Below, piece by piece: positions 45,501 to 57,732 of a stretch of 64,000 nucleotides of DNA (position 1 is its first letter; each line of letters opens with the position of its first letter). The DNA is from Sisyra terminalis. Lineage: Eukaryota; Arthropoda; Insecta; Neuroptera; Sisyridae. The notes under the pieces are model-generated. The model worked only from the letters and a program-made list of their open reading frames with translations. It searched no databases and had not been told where the DNA came from. The position numbers were made by a program, and so were the translations under genes. The stretch lies in contig OY292275.1 in NCBI GenBank assembly GCA_958496175.1, positions 28,125,001 through 28,189,000 of the forward strand, in the 5' to 3' direction.

Positions 45501-48500
45501 GGCAAAAGTCATAAACTAAAAATTACAAAAAAGTCAAATCTTAAAGTCACAACAAACAAAAATACCCAAATCAGTTATTATGCCCCTGTTTTTAAGTAAT
45601 CGTACAGAAATAGTTCGTATATAGCTGTACGTGCCAAAAGAGAAACCCTAGCGGATTACAAAATCTTTAAGACCAATTAAATAGTTAAATATAATTATAA
45701 GGATATTATTACTACAATACCTAGAGATTAGAGGTGCTATCTAAATAGAACTTCAATAGTTAGAGAACAAGTTTTAGTAACTTCATTCTACCACTTTCAA
45801 ATCAGCTTCTCAAAGCTTCTTTCGATATTTTTTTAAAACATTGATTGCTAATTTTTTTTTAGTTAAGTAAGAAAATTGATTAATTTTAAATAATAATTTT
45901 CCAAAAGAAACTTATCCGTTTTGGAAAATATATAGTATTTTATTTTTACGATCGAATTGCTTGATGCGTCACGCAATTTAAGTCTTAAGAAAATTCAGAA
46001 CCAATCCAAATTTCCGATTGTCCAAAATTTTCCAATTAATTTTTCCGAATTCCTTGACTATTGTATTTATGTATAATTTTTCAAATAGCCTGTTTTAATG
46101 CATGTTCAATTAAAATTGCTCTGAATTTTCGATTGACTATAATCAATTAAGTATATTAAGTGTATAGCTTCAAACATTGTATTTTCTCGACTAAAAGAAT
46201 GCGACTAGTAATAAGTCGATACAAGTGATTTTTTTCTACTTTTCATGAAAATTGTTTGTTCTATTGTTCATGAAAAATTTCTGTAAAAAGTTATTAAAAA
46301 CAAAAGATAGAACTCCTTTTTCAAAAAAAAAATCAAGAATCCTTAGAGAACTTTCGTAATGACGAAATTCCACTTCCCGTACAAAGCGTTTTCCACGAAT
46401 TTTCGAGAGTGGAAAACACTAAAGATAGTTTCAAATTAGTTTGTGAAGTTCTTAAGAATCCTAAAATTTCTGTGCAAAAATTGTTGGAGTTGACGTTCTT
46501 TACAGTGAAGACAATGGATTTTATTTTAAATTTAGTTTATAAGTCATCAATCAGCTCCTATTTTCTGTCCTAAGAAGACGATTTGAATTTTTGAATTTGG
46601 AGGAAACCAGCATCAATATATACCTACCTTATTTAACAACAACAACAAAATAAAAAGAAATTTCGAAGCCGTTATGAAGTAAAAGCTATTATTCAAAATT
46701 TAGTTTACAAGTCATCAATTATCCTTTATTTTTCCACCCTTAGAAGAGTCATACATATAACAAAAAAAAAAATATATTTATCAAACTGAATTTAAAACCA
46801 AAAATAACAATTACACAAAATACTAGCTAAAATAAAACCGAATTTAACAGTCGGTTATTACTCAAACGGACATTTTAAATGGGTAGTTTTATTGATTCTA
46901 TGAAAACTGAATAAAAAAAAACATTTAACAAAAACACATACAATAAATGAAAGTTTAGATTTTTCACATATTTTAATGTATTGAAGCAAACAAAATAATC
47001 CAATCTATTTTTATGTCTATGATCAATTATTATACTTCTAATGATTTAACTTAATCGATCAGATTAACTTTATCAATATTTGTTCTTTAAAAAGCAAGTT
47101 GATTATTTTGATATAATAAAATGCTGACATAATTCATAAGTAGTTTTTCAAAATTTATGAAATAAGAAAATATAAACCATGTTTTATCTCCAACTTATAT
47201 TTTTCGGCAACATACAAACTTTTTGATTTCTTAAGAACATTTTTCAAAGACAAAATAGTGTACCGAATGACATTGAAGGATTGAGTTTATAAAGCTAATA
47301 ACAACTAGAAAATATTTTGCAATATTTATTAATCATAGTCATGTATTGGTAACTATGTCGTCCGGTATAGATTTTTACATTGTTAGTTGTGCTTAAATAA
47401 GTACCTACGTTAACCAGTACTAATAAGTTTTTATTAAAAATTCTATTTCCGTTTGAATCCGTTACTATTGTTCACCAAAGCTTGGAAATGAATATTTTTA
47501 GAAAATAATTATATATATTCTCTAATATTCGTTGCTATTAGATGTTATTAGCAAATTAAAATTTAAAAATAAAATTTATTTTTTATTTTAAAGGGAAAGT
47601 CAAATCAAACTAAAATAAAATGCTTTAGAGGAGAAATATTAAAATATATTTTCTTTGAAATTTTAATTTATGTCCAACTTTATTTTCAATTTAAGTTACA
47701 ATTTAAAAATGGTTTCGGTCAAGTTGAATATAAGATGAATAAGAAAAGAAGGAGAATTTTAAATATAGAGAAAAGAATTTTTAAGGAATATGATTTACCT
47801 TTTTTATTGCATGATCAAAGAAAACGACCCAGTCAATTTAGATGTTTGAACAGTTAATTTTTTCCTTATTTTTCGCACACAAATATACTACGTACCATTA
47901 TTTTTGTCTCTGTCTATAAAAATATTTTTTTACTACTACGTGTTAATTTTATTTTTACTGAAAAAATAAATAATATACATTCAATAAAAATTTAAAGAAG
48001 GTAGAGATGAGTTTAATATTTGTGCTGTGCTTGTTCAAAAGTATATGCGAGTATAAAATATTATTGAAAAACTTTTAAATACTCATACAAACAACAAATG
48101 ACTTGCATTTTATCAAAATTATTTTTTTGTCTTTCAATGTAAGCTTGATAAAATTATATGTATATAAAATGTATACAGTACGAAAAATAGACGTTGGTAT
48201 CTCTTATATTATAGGAATAAAACGTTGTCAAAGAATGTTATTTTTGATAACAAATAACTTGAAATAGTATTGAATAACATCCAATAATGCAGTATAGAAT
48301 ATTATTCGATATCAAATTTTCCCAAAAACGAGAATATGAATGGTAAAGATGTATAATGTATACTGCTTCTCAAATATCCTACTAATACCTATGGTATTTG
48401 AAATCAATATTTGCATATTTCAACGAAAAATTACATTTGAAATAAAACTTTTATATTTGAGATATTTTGATAAAAATATCTTAGTTAGTGACTGCATACT

Positions 48501-51500
48501 TCTATACTACTATATAACTAGCAGAAGCTCAAACTTTGCTTACATGCCATAGTAAAAATCGTTACAATTTTTTAAATGATGGAAAATTTCCGGTTACAAA
48601 TATATTGAACATAATTTGATTTAATAAATTCGTTTAAAATGTATCCGATAATTTTGAATTGTTTGAAAAAAATCATATTTTTCCTGACCAAATTTTATTT
48701 AAATGAAATTCTAATGATTGAGATAGATAATTTTCCAAAACAAAACAATTGAACATTTGTAAAATATAAAAATCACATGTAATATATATTTACAATAGAA
48801 TATAAACACGCACATATATTTATATTTAATTTATAGCTAAAATTTATTATATATTAATTTCCTCGGACAAAATTTTCTGAATAATAAACCCAGTATACTA
48901 AGTCGAAACTTATTAAATACCCAAAACTATTATTGGTTTTACTGCGTATGTATATCCCTTGTTTTAATATACAGAGAGAGGTGTATAACTTATGATTGTG
49001 TACAGTTTTAGAAGATAGAGCAGTAGGCATGGAGACAAATTTTAAAAAACTATCCTTTATCCTTGATCCTTTATATTTTATGAAAAATTACATTTTTCTG
49101 TAGAAATTACAGGGTTAAGTAGGTAAAATTGATATTTTAGTTTTCAAATTCAAAACGCTAAAAACACATCAAAACGCTTAAAAGTGTTATAGCTTTGCTT
49201 ATGACGTCTTCTTTGTAATATATACCAAACGTATATACACTTGGTGCTTGCATAATTTTGTTAGTTTGTGTCATTAAACATGAATTGAAAAGTGTATAGG
49301 TGATGTACAGTCCCTCAGTGTGATAATACATCAATTAATCTTCAAATGAATTACTGAAATCTTTAGTAATTCAACTAAACCTCTCGTGGTATTAAAAATT
49401 GCATTTAAAGTATCTTTACTCAAAAATACTCAATTCTCCCTTTACTCAGTTTCTTCCAATCTTTAAGTACGGACCAAAAATTTCTATTCTGTCATCAACG
49501 ATAGATCGAAAATAATTTCCGGATGAATTTGTTTACATTTTGCCAGTTAAAGTTTTCTTTATTTCTTACAATATTCCACAATTTCCTTATAATATTGACA
49601 ATTTTCGCGGTGCCAATTTTGATTCTCAACTAAAGCTGTAGCAATATGTTCTTGGAATATACTCAAAGCAGAAGGCATCTTGTGCTTATGAAACGCAATG
49701 TTTTATATGCCCCAAACGTAAAAAGAATGAAATGCAAACGGTAATAATATTAGGCTTCTTGACTGAGCGTTTCTCAGCAATACCCTTCCATCTCGTAAGA
49801 ATAGTTTGCCGTACTCTAAAATCTAAGGCGTTTGCTTAAATAATTATGACGTCATTCCCTCTGAATAGTGTTTAATATTCCACTACGGATTGCCATATTG
49901 TGTTATTTGATTTAGCTTTAAATTGGTAAGTCTCGTGACAGAATTAAATAACTTACCATAGAAATGTTTGATTTTGGTATCGGACAATGAACTGCTTAAA
50001 TGGGTTTAAATTTTTTATATGGTTTTAGTAGCTAAATATTTGAGTTAATAACTAAACTTATCGTAATAAATAAAGCCATATTAGTTGTTGCAAAAATACA
50101 GCGAATTTTATAACATTACAAGAACATATTATCATAATGTTTCAATACAAATAATTATACAAAACATAATCCTCTTTAGAACATGAATTTCATTTTATTC
50201 TCGTAAATATCCATCCAGTTCACCTATTGATGATATCAAATTAATATTTTCATAATCGATTATGCACTCAACCATTAATTTGTAATTTTAAAAAGATCAA
50301 TTATCTTTTTTCTTGAAAAATTACGTTCAATTCCTATAGGTTTAAAAACCCATCAGAATTGAAATCAATAAATCACCCAAACATTATACTTACCTCACTT
50401 AATCGTTATCAATTCATTGAGTCAAAAAATATTAAATTATAATCAATCAAAATTATGTTATAAAAAAATGAAGACTGTAAAACATAGAATGCATAATTTT
50501 TAATAGTTTAGAATTGGTTTAGCTTATTTGTTGTGTCGAATATTCATTACGTAATCGATTATCATCAAATATACGCTTTATCACCCATCTATGGTAAATA
50601 TTCGTATGTAGGTATTAACTTCATCTCATTCCAAATTTAATGATTCGCGAGTGAAGGAACGCGTAGAAATGACAAAATGTTCTTCCTTCTACGTTATCGT
50701 CTGTAATTCGTATAATTTAGTTTCTAGATAGAAGGAAAATACTTGCCATTTTTTAAATAATTCTCATATACTATAAGAATGCAAAACTAACAGTTTTTAA
50801 TATTCTATTTGCCGCATTATTATTTTTCACTTTCTTAATTAGAAATATTTGGTATATATAAACAAACTATTTTATTCAATGCTTAATACATTATTTGGTT
50901 CAAGCTTTTACCCTTCACTTCGTTCCCGTAGAGTAGTAATTCTGCTTTATCTTTCCAGATTTTAGCTTATGGTAAATTTAAAAGAAAGGTTTTGACAATG
51001 CATTCTCAGGGATCAAAGAAGAACAATTTATCTTAGCCGTTTTGAATTTTTTGAATAAATTTATAAACATTTTCTCATTTTTGTATCCGTTATTTATCGT
51101 TTTAAAGTAGCAGTATAGCAGAAATCTAGTTTTGGTGTTAAGACACTACTATCTTTTCCAATTGAGAGATTTGCTCAAACAACAATCTGATAAATCTTTT
51201 CCAGTGATAATTATTCTTTGGTCTTTAATCAATATTGGGACGTCATTAAAAATTTAATTTTTGTATAAAGCATTCAAATTATGTTCTTGTAATCTGTATA
51301 CCGAAAAAAGAGAGTACTAAGTTCAAACGTTTTTCGTTTGAGCGTATGAGCAGCTTAGGTATACAAAGATAAAATCTCCTAATTTTGATGAGAAATGTGG
51401 AGGGGAGCTGACTGAACTGCACTTATCATTGTTGTGAATGAATTTGACATTCTATTCTATACGCGTGTTTCTTGACTCAAGAAATATAAAATTCTTGACT

Positions 51501-51589
51501 CAACCCGTTTGGGATTGAATAAAGCAAAATAGATTTCACTAAAGGTAAATTAGTCAAACTCCTAAGGAGTACGACCTGAGAATCAAATT
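42549..51589. other. Long AT-rich stretch without a supported gene
   Basis: About 9 kb. Small features only: a direct repeat around ATTTAGTTTAYAAGTCATCAAT at about 46525 and 46700, and a 39-codon minus-strand frame at 49678-49559 noted as a finding. The 124-codon minus-strand frame at 45512-45138 is phenylalanine/isoleucine-rich with no recognised motif. No exon or promoter could be supported. Confidence 0.45.
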
Positions 51590-52180
51590 TTTTACAGTGT
51601 ATAATATATCATCCGCCATATGATTTTTGTGTTTTTTTTTTACAGTTTTAGAGAGTTTTAAGGTTCACAAGTCGCTAAAATTATAGCATAAAGCTCTCTC
51701 TTTTTGGGTGCTGATGAACAGACATTGTGCAGCCTCTTCCAGAGTTATATCCCAATGCTTGTCATTTTCTAACAACCTTCTTGCCTCCATTCATCTCGAA
51801 ATGTCGGAAATTCTTTGTTATTGAGTTTCTTAATATTACTAACATGAACCGTGTTAACTCGACTATAGTATCTCTAGTCTGACATCAGACCAATTCTGAG
51901 CATAAGTTTCTTTAATTTTAGCGTGTCCATTTTCTTCTTGTTGTGATTTAAGTAAGTGTTTCAACATATAGAAAAGTTATTTCAAATTAATCTCTTTGGA
52001 TCAAGAAAAGTGAGAAAAGTATTGAGTGTTCTTGGAAATTATATTTTCAGGGAAATAGACATCTTCGCCATTTTATAGGTGTACCTTGAAGTTTATGATG
52101 GTTAGGAGCCTTTTATGTCTTTGTAATGGAAACCCTAAGAGCCACTACACGACTTCGTTGTTGCTGAACTAACCACAAGT
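51590..52180 (-). pseudogene. Helitron helicase relic
   Basis: Minus-strand fragments read in the order found in insect Helitron Rep/Helicase proteins: a WLLGFPLQRHKRLLT-like block (about 52150-52100), FKVHL then NGEDVYFPENIISKNTQYF (about 52085-52010), RRLLENDKHWDITLEEAAQC (about 51790-51730), then RALCYNFSDL and NHMADDILY (about 51690-51600). These blocks lie between the Rep domain and the helicase domain. Helitrons move by rolling-circle replication. Stops and frame changes are frequent and neither the Rep HUH motif nor the helicase Walker A is present, so this is a dead internal fragment. Helitron ends (TC..., hairpin-CTRR) were not found. Confidence 0.75.
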
Positions 52181-52882
52181 ATAATATGTTTAAACTTCAT
52201 CTACTGGATTAACAAGCTCTTTAAGCTTCTGAAATTAAAAATAACTTGGTTGCTACTTTTATTAATATATTTGGAGATATATTTGATAGTGCGTATTACA
52301 CGGGAAACCGAAGAATTAATAAGTGAATAATGGACATCTAGTTGTTATCTATGAACTAATTACCAATTCGAAGTTGATTATAGATGCCGAAAAATTTTGA
52401 GGTATTCCGTTTTCCTATTCATATCTCGAGTGTGTTTCCAGATCATATTAATGTACATTTTTTCGATAAATTTAGTAAGCAAAAATAGATTTGTTTAGAC
52501 TTCCATAGAAACTTTAATCCCCTCCTTCAACTCCATGAAAGTCGAAATTTCAAAAATGCTTAAACAAATGTTTCTTATTTTTATGAAGTGCCTTAATTGA
52601 AAGTATCATTATTTTATGAGCAAAGAACAAAATAACTACGGATTCCAATACAAACACTCATCCCTTATCTCAATTCTTTCAAACATATTTTTGCAACAAA
52701 AAGTAGCCTATATCCTTTTCCAAAGTATAAGCTATCTTTGAACCTTGTAAACATCATTAAAATTTGTTAAACGGTTGAGGCATGAATACTCAACAGAGAC
52801 TTACAAAGCTACTTTTACTTTTATACTTTTACTTTGCAATTTCTAATAACTGAAAAAAATATGTAAACATTATTTCATTATA
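52181..52882. other. AT-rich non-coding stretch
   Basis: May include more of the decayed Helitron upstream of 52180 on the minus strand, but I could not match it. Confidence 0.4.
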
Positions 52883-53052
52883 GCAATAACAGAGCGATCC
52901 AATACTACTTGATGACCATTAATGAAGATTTCTTGGCAATCAAAATATGTATCTGGGTAATATATCAAAAATATATTTTTGTTGGAGTTTTTATTCAAAT
53001 TTAATTTTTAAGTTTTCTTTTGTAAACTATATTACATAAATAAAACCACAAT
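52883..53052. repeat. Half copy of the long-TIR MITE
   Basis: Matches the right half of 28737-29170: AGAGCGATCCAATACTACTT, GATGACCATTAATGA, TTGGCAATCAAA, TTGTAAACTATATTACATAA and ACCACAATA, in the same orientation. The left half is absent. Confidence 0.75.
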
Positions 53053-54849
53053 AGCTATCTCTTTCAACTCTAAAGCCCACTTTTGAATGAAAAGACGCTT
53101 TTTATAACTCCATTTGTTTCTTTCTACTCTTAAAAACAAGTTAAAATTAATTTTATACGCTATTGACTCATTATCCTAAATTGAAAAAAATTATCTGCTG
53201 ACCAAAAGATTAAATGAATAAGATCACAACATACCAAATATGATCAAATTAATAAGTCTAATATTTGCTCGATGTCCTACCAATTACGGAATAGTCGAAT
53301 CCAATGCTTTTATCATTGTTGTGAGGTAACGATGACGAAAACCCAAAAAAAATTAAAAAATCCATTTTTAAAACTGCAAATGACTTTCGGAACCATGAGC
53401 TTTGTCGGATGAACTCTATAAACTTTGAATTTTTGAGAAATGTTTATGTTTATAAAAGCAAAAAAAACTGTTTTTTCTCTCTGCGTTGCTGTTTTACATC
53501 GCCATTTAAAAGAAGCCCCTTACCAATCGCGGCCAGGCTGATGAACAAATGCAATAACAAAAGAAAAATTTACTCTTAATTATTCATGTCATACTTTCAT
53601 AACATTTGTAATGAAAAACCCTGAAGTTATTTAACCATTCAACGCTAATAAAACTAACTGTGAGCTATGTTGCCTAGAATAATTATGTAATGATTGTAAA
53701 AGTTTTGAATTTTACATAAAGAAAGGTTCTCTTTAAAATTATGATTGTTAAAAACATTACAAACAGAAATTTTTAAAGTGTCAGTGTTTTTTTTAATGCT
53801 TAAATTATTTTAAGAGAACAAGTTATAAAAAAGGAGCGAATTAAAACAGTAAGAATCCAAAATTAAAATAAATAACTTTTGGAGAAAATAAGTTCAACAA
53901 AGTAAACGCTAATTTATACTAAAATAGTTTTTTAGTAATTTTTTACCTTATTTATATTAAAATATTTAGTCTTAATATACTTAAAAACAAAAGCATAATG
54001 TAGATTTAACGTTAGATTTTACGGTGATTTTATTTAATAGTTTGGAAGAAAGTTTTATCATGAAAAACTGGGTAGACCATGTTGAAATCAGAATTTTGCT
54101 CAAGCGTCTGTTTATTTACATTTTTGTTACCGGATTGATAATTTTAGATATTTAGAATACCTCCTTCGATTAAGATTGCTTAGTGCAGTGGGAAAATATG
54201 AGAATAAGGGGAATTTCCCTATGTTTATAAGTAAACTTGAGATGTTTCTGTCAGGCTATTACGCACTTGGATTGAATTTTAACGCGATTCTCTATCATTA
54301 CGTGGAAATATTTTACTTAGAAACCCCCAAATGTTAGTGATTTTGATATTGATCGGTGGGAAATATTTTAAAGAATACATCGCTATTTTCTCAAAAAAGA
54401 AATCAAAAAAAGTTCATTATTACGAAAACAGTTATCGCGAGTTGATTGCGATCACACATAACTTTTTCAGTTTACACTGTAGTGAGCAGTCAAAAATTAC
54501 GCAACTTTACGATTTTACTTTACTCCAAAAATAAGCTCCAAATTAACTTCAAATATATCAGAGACATAACTTAAATAGTTGAGTACTTACAGTATTAATC
54601 AGCATTAATTTATTATTTTTTTCTTAGTCATCTAAAGATTTTCCCAACTGTAATATTGATGATTGAATAACAGATTGAATAAGATCATTAATTCAGTTTC
54701 TTGTAGGTAAAGTCTTAAAGTTAGTTGATTCCCGTGTCGGATTTGAGAATTTTTCTGTTGAATTTTTATTTAACAATTTTACGGAGAAAAAAGAAACGGA
54801 AATAGAATTGGGTTTGTAAAAACTAAAGAAAAAATTAAGCGATTCTTTG
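53053..54849. other. AT-rich non-coding stretch
   Basis: No gene recognised. The 67-codon plus-strand frame at 54331-54534 has no supporting motif. Confidence 0.45.
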
Positions 54850-55340
54850 TTAAGGTGAGTTTTCAGGCAGTCGCTAGTCGCTGATTTCTAGCGAAAAATG
54901 AGGCCACGTGACTAAAATGTAACATGTGAGCCATCTGAAAAAAGAAGCGATAAAGCTAAATTTTATTTGGCTTTTTCGCCAGATTCTATCAGACATGTTA
55001 TGCATTTTATTTTTATGCATTCACAAGACCAGATTTTTCCATATGTTTATATAAAAAGAGTACATTGTCGGTATATTTATCTATTATTTATCATTTATTT
55101 ATTACTTCTAAGCTGAATGTTTACTACTATTTGCTAGTAATACTATAAGTAATATCACTTATTACTAGCAATTACGAACACATACCTATACAAAAAAGTG
55201 ATTGTATCGATACATTGAAACTCGATAGAGAATCTCATATGTCACTCAAATTTTGGCGCATAATATGTAACGTTTTAATCACGTGACCACATTTATTGTT
55301 AAAAACCAGCGACTAGCGACAGCATAAAAACGCACCATTA
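54850..55340. mobile_element. PIF/Harbinger-like MITE with TTA duplication
   Basis: The element is 54853-55337, flanked by TTA at 54850-54852 and 55338-55340. The inverted termini extend for about 70 bp: AGGTGAGTTTTCAGGCAGTC, GCTAGTCGCTG and GCCACGTGACTAAAATGTAA on the left are mirrored by TTACGTTTTAATCACGTG-type sequence, CAGCGACTAGCGACAGC and AAAACGCACCA on the right. The interior contains a further small palindrome (TTGCTAGTAAT...ATTACTAGCAA). A 3-bp TWA duplication and a GGTG start are characteristic of PIF/Harbinger MITEs. No coding sequence. Confidence 0.75.
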
Positions 55341-56778
55341 TGGTTAAAGATTTAGCACAGAAAGCTAACAAATGGTCTAACAGAAAAAGCATAGTACAGT
55401 TTGATCAATGATTAAATTTTAAATAAAATAATATAATAATATACTTCCTAAAGACTAACCAGCAATTAAAAGTGGTTTTACTATTATGAAATTTACATGA
55501 CAAAATAGAGTGAAATACAATCTGTTTTACAAAATTAAAATTAATAAAATCATGTTTCTTTTATTTTTGTTTCTGAACAATATTTTTTTAAGAAATTATT
55601 AGTATTATGTTGTTTGCTTTTCATTTACTAAGCATAATAGCCATTTAAATCGGCGATAGCCAACACAAGATTTCCTCAAGTTGGATTAGAAGTAAACGTT
55701 TTATTATTTCTATTTTTTTAACTTAAATGCTAGAAATACATTTATTTTTAAATACTTCAACGTTAATATTTGTTAATATTATTTAAAGCTAGAAATTCCA
55801 GGCCAAGTGATATTTTTTCTTTGGTCAAGACGCTTATGAAAAAAAGATAAGAATTTGCTGTGAATATTGGAATAAATACATAGGTTGTCAAGATAAAAAA
55901 ACCCTATTGGGATAATTGATAATTGAAATTGATTGCACACTATTTCGTTGCATTTTTCCAATGAAATGTAGGTAATACAATTGAGCTAATTTACAATTGT
56001 AATTACTTAATAGCATAATTCAATAATGTTCTCAATAATTCAATGACATTGACAAAAAATTACGCACCTAAAAACTATGATTTTTTTCACAGAGGTGATA
56101 GTAATTGGTGTCGCTGGTTAGATATACATATGAAACAAAAAATAAAATTAAAAGTATAATTTCAGATCTCGTCTTCATGCAAACAACAATTTTTTATATT
56201 TAATATCAAAGTGTTGGTTGTCATTTTTGGTTGAATAGAGTTTGACCTATTGAAGTTGGAAACTTTATTTTTGAGTTTTATTAACCTTTTAATATCAAAT
56301 TTTATGTAGGTACAGCAATTAACATTTAAATGTTAATAAAATAAGATAATATCTTCGTCCAAAAACGATTATTCCATCTACTTTTAACTTTGTAAAACAA
56401 CAGAATTTTGTTTGTTTTCTATTTAGAGACAAGTTTATTTTCCAGCATAGTTGAACTACTACTTAGAGCCCAGGAATCTGAGCTTAAATTTTGTGGTAGT
56501 CTATTGCTACATATGACGTAGATACTTAAAATTCTAATTCTACTTTTCCATTTTTAAGTGATTTCACATTTTCTCTGTACAATTCCAATATGAAACCATC
56601 TATTTCACTGTGTGAACCACGAAATATAGATACAAGGAGTCCGAACGTAATGTTATAAAAATCACATCAATTTGAGGTTCTGTACCGGTAAAGCGTGTTA
56701 CACTTCACAAAGTACGAGTTTGAATTATTGCGCAAGAAGTCTTATTATTATTAGAAACTGTTTTCAATCTTCTGTACA
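55341..56778. other. AT-rich non-coding stretch upstream of the right-hand genes
   Basis: No gene recognised. The promoter of the 56779 gene, if real, would lie near the right edge (56630-56760, slightly GC-richer), but no TATA box or initiator can be pinned down. Confidence 0.4.
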
Positions 56779-57432
56779 ATGGGAAATGTGTCAAGATATG
56801 GTGTTGCCATTATAATGTCTGGAGCTGTAACGTATGTTACCTTAGCTACCTTACAGAAAGTATGCTTTAGTTTAAGTTAGTACTGCAAACACACTAATCA
56901 CAGCGCCACATCATGAAAGATTTCCCATTATGCATTCGAAGATTGAAATAACTTCTCAAAACCTTACATTCGTTCAGAATATTGGCGCTGTTAGTGACAG
57001 AAAAAAGAACTATGATCTGGATCTGTTATTATGTAGATGAATATTGTGAAAATGCCTTTGTCTTGTGTGAATTTAGATGTTCTTCATATTACCACAACAA
57101 TGAGCTTCTTTATTTGTTGAATTTATTGCTTTTATAGAAAATATTTAAGAATCATACTTTTTAATTGTTTCATAGCTCATACATTCTTTTGTTTTTTTTC
57201 GGTCAAATTTCTCATAACTTGCATTAACAATTACGATATTTAAAATGTGTTGAACTGGTTATTTACCATTACTTTTTCTTTTTATGAGTTCTATACTAAT
57301 ATTATTTTTTTGTTTCAGAAACGAAAGTTAAATAATCCAAAGACAAGCGACTCAATGATGAAAACTATATTCGTTGGTTTAGTTAAGCTAATCGGAAATG
57401 AGCGATTCTATTTCGTTGAGTGTAAATTGTAA
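56779..57432 (+). CDS. Candidate two-exon gene, small single-helix membrane protein
   Basis: Exon 1 (56779-56859) encodes 27 residues, MGNVSRYGVAIIMSGAVTYV then TLATLQK, and ends at a donor AAA|GTATGC. Exon 2 (57319-57432) follows a good acceptor, TTTTTTTGTTTCAG, in the same phase (0) and encodes KRKLNNPKTSDSM, FVGLVKLIGNERFYFVECKL and TAA. The intron would be 459 bp. The predicted product of about 64 residues has one hydrophobic helix (about 8-25) near the N-terminus, then a basic stretch, which would suit a small inner-membrane or signal-anchored protein. The stop lies 138 nt before the SCYL2-like start. I do not recognise the family. It could instead be 5' leader exons of the downstream gene. 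Inferred from splice signals only. Confidence 0.35.
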
Positions 57433-57570
57433 TTCATTTATCACAAAAATCTCCATTTTAAAAAAAATTAGTGAAATTTACCATGAAAGTGACCGTGATT
57501 ACAGTGTTGTGAAGTAGGATATTATATTTGAAAAATTATTTCTGTCCGTCCGAATTACATATTTTTTACA

Positions 57571-57732
57571 ATGTTTGCCAAATTTAAGAGTGGAAGTGGT
57601 GTAACTGCTGCACAAAGTCCGCTTGATGGAAATCCAATATGTCAATTTTTCGAAATTGGTAAACAAACAGCAAGCGCTGGACCTGAGCTTGTATGGAAAA
57701 TTCATGATGCATATCGAAAACAGGACGGAAAG
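57571..57732 (+). CDS. SCYL2-like pseudokinase, first coding exon (partial gene)
   Basis: 54 codons from ATG 57571 to a strong donor, GGAAAG|GTAAGC (GT at 57733), phase 0. The product begins MFAKFKSGSGVTAAQ and continues GNPICQFFEIGKQTASAGPE, LVWKIHDAYRKQDGK. This matches the start of SCY1-like protein 2, where GNP(V/I)...F(D/E)IG(K/R)...AS(A/G)G...WKI opens the catalytically inactive kinase domain. SCYL2 proteins act on clathrin-coated vesicles at the trans-Golgi and endosomes; HEAT repeats follow the kinase-like domain but lie outside this window. The next exon, expected to open with a SVFVFEK-like strand, was not found to 64000, so the first intron exceeds 6 kb. The A at -3 and the lack of an earlier in-frame ATG support this start. 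SCYL1 and SCYL3 fit less well. Confidence 0.75.

Noticed and set aside
45138..45512. 124-codon minus-strand open frame, very hydrophobic
   Set aside because: Composition is what the complement of a purine-rich, AT-rich strand gives; no signal peptide plus conserved residues pattern, no known family.
45590..45670. Weak RT-like string (YVPKEKP, stop, RITKSLRPI) on the plus strand
   Set aside because: Resembles the VPK...KS.RPI block of non-LTR polymerases, but it is one short match with stops and no neighbouring RT blocks, so chance cannot be excluded.
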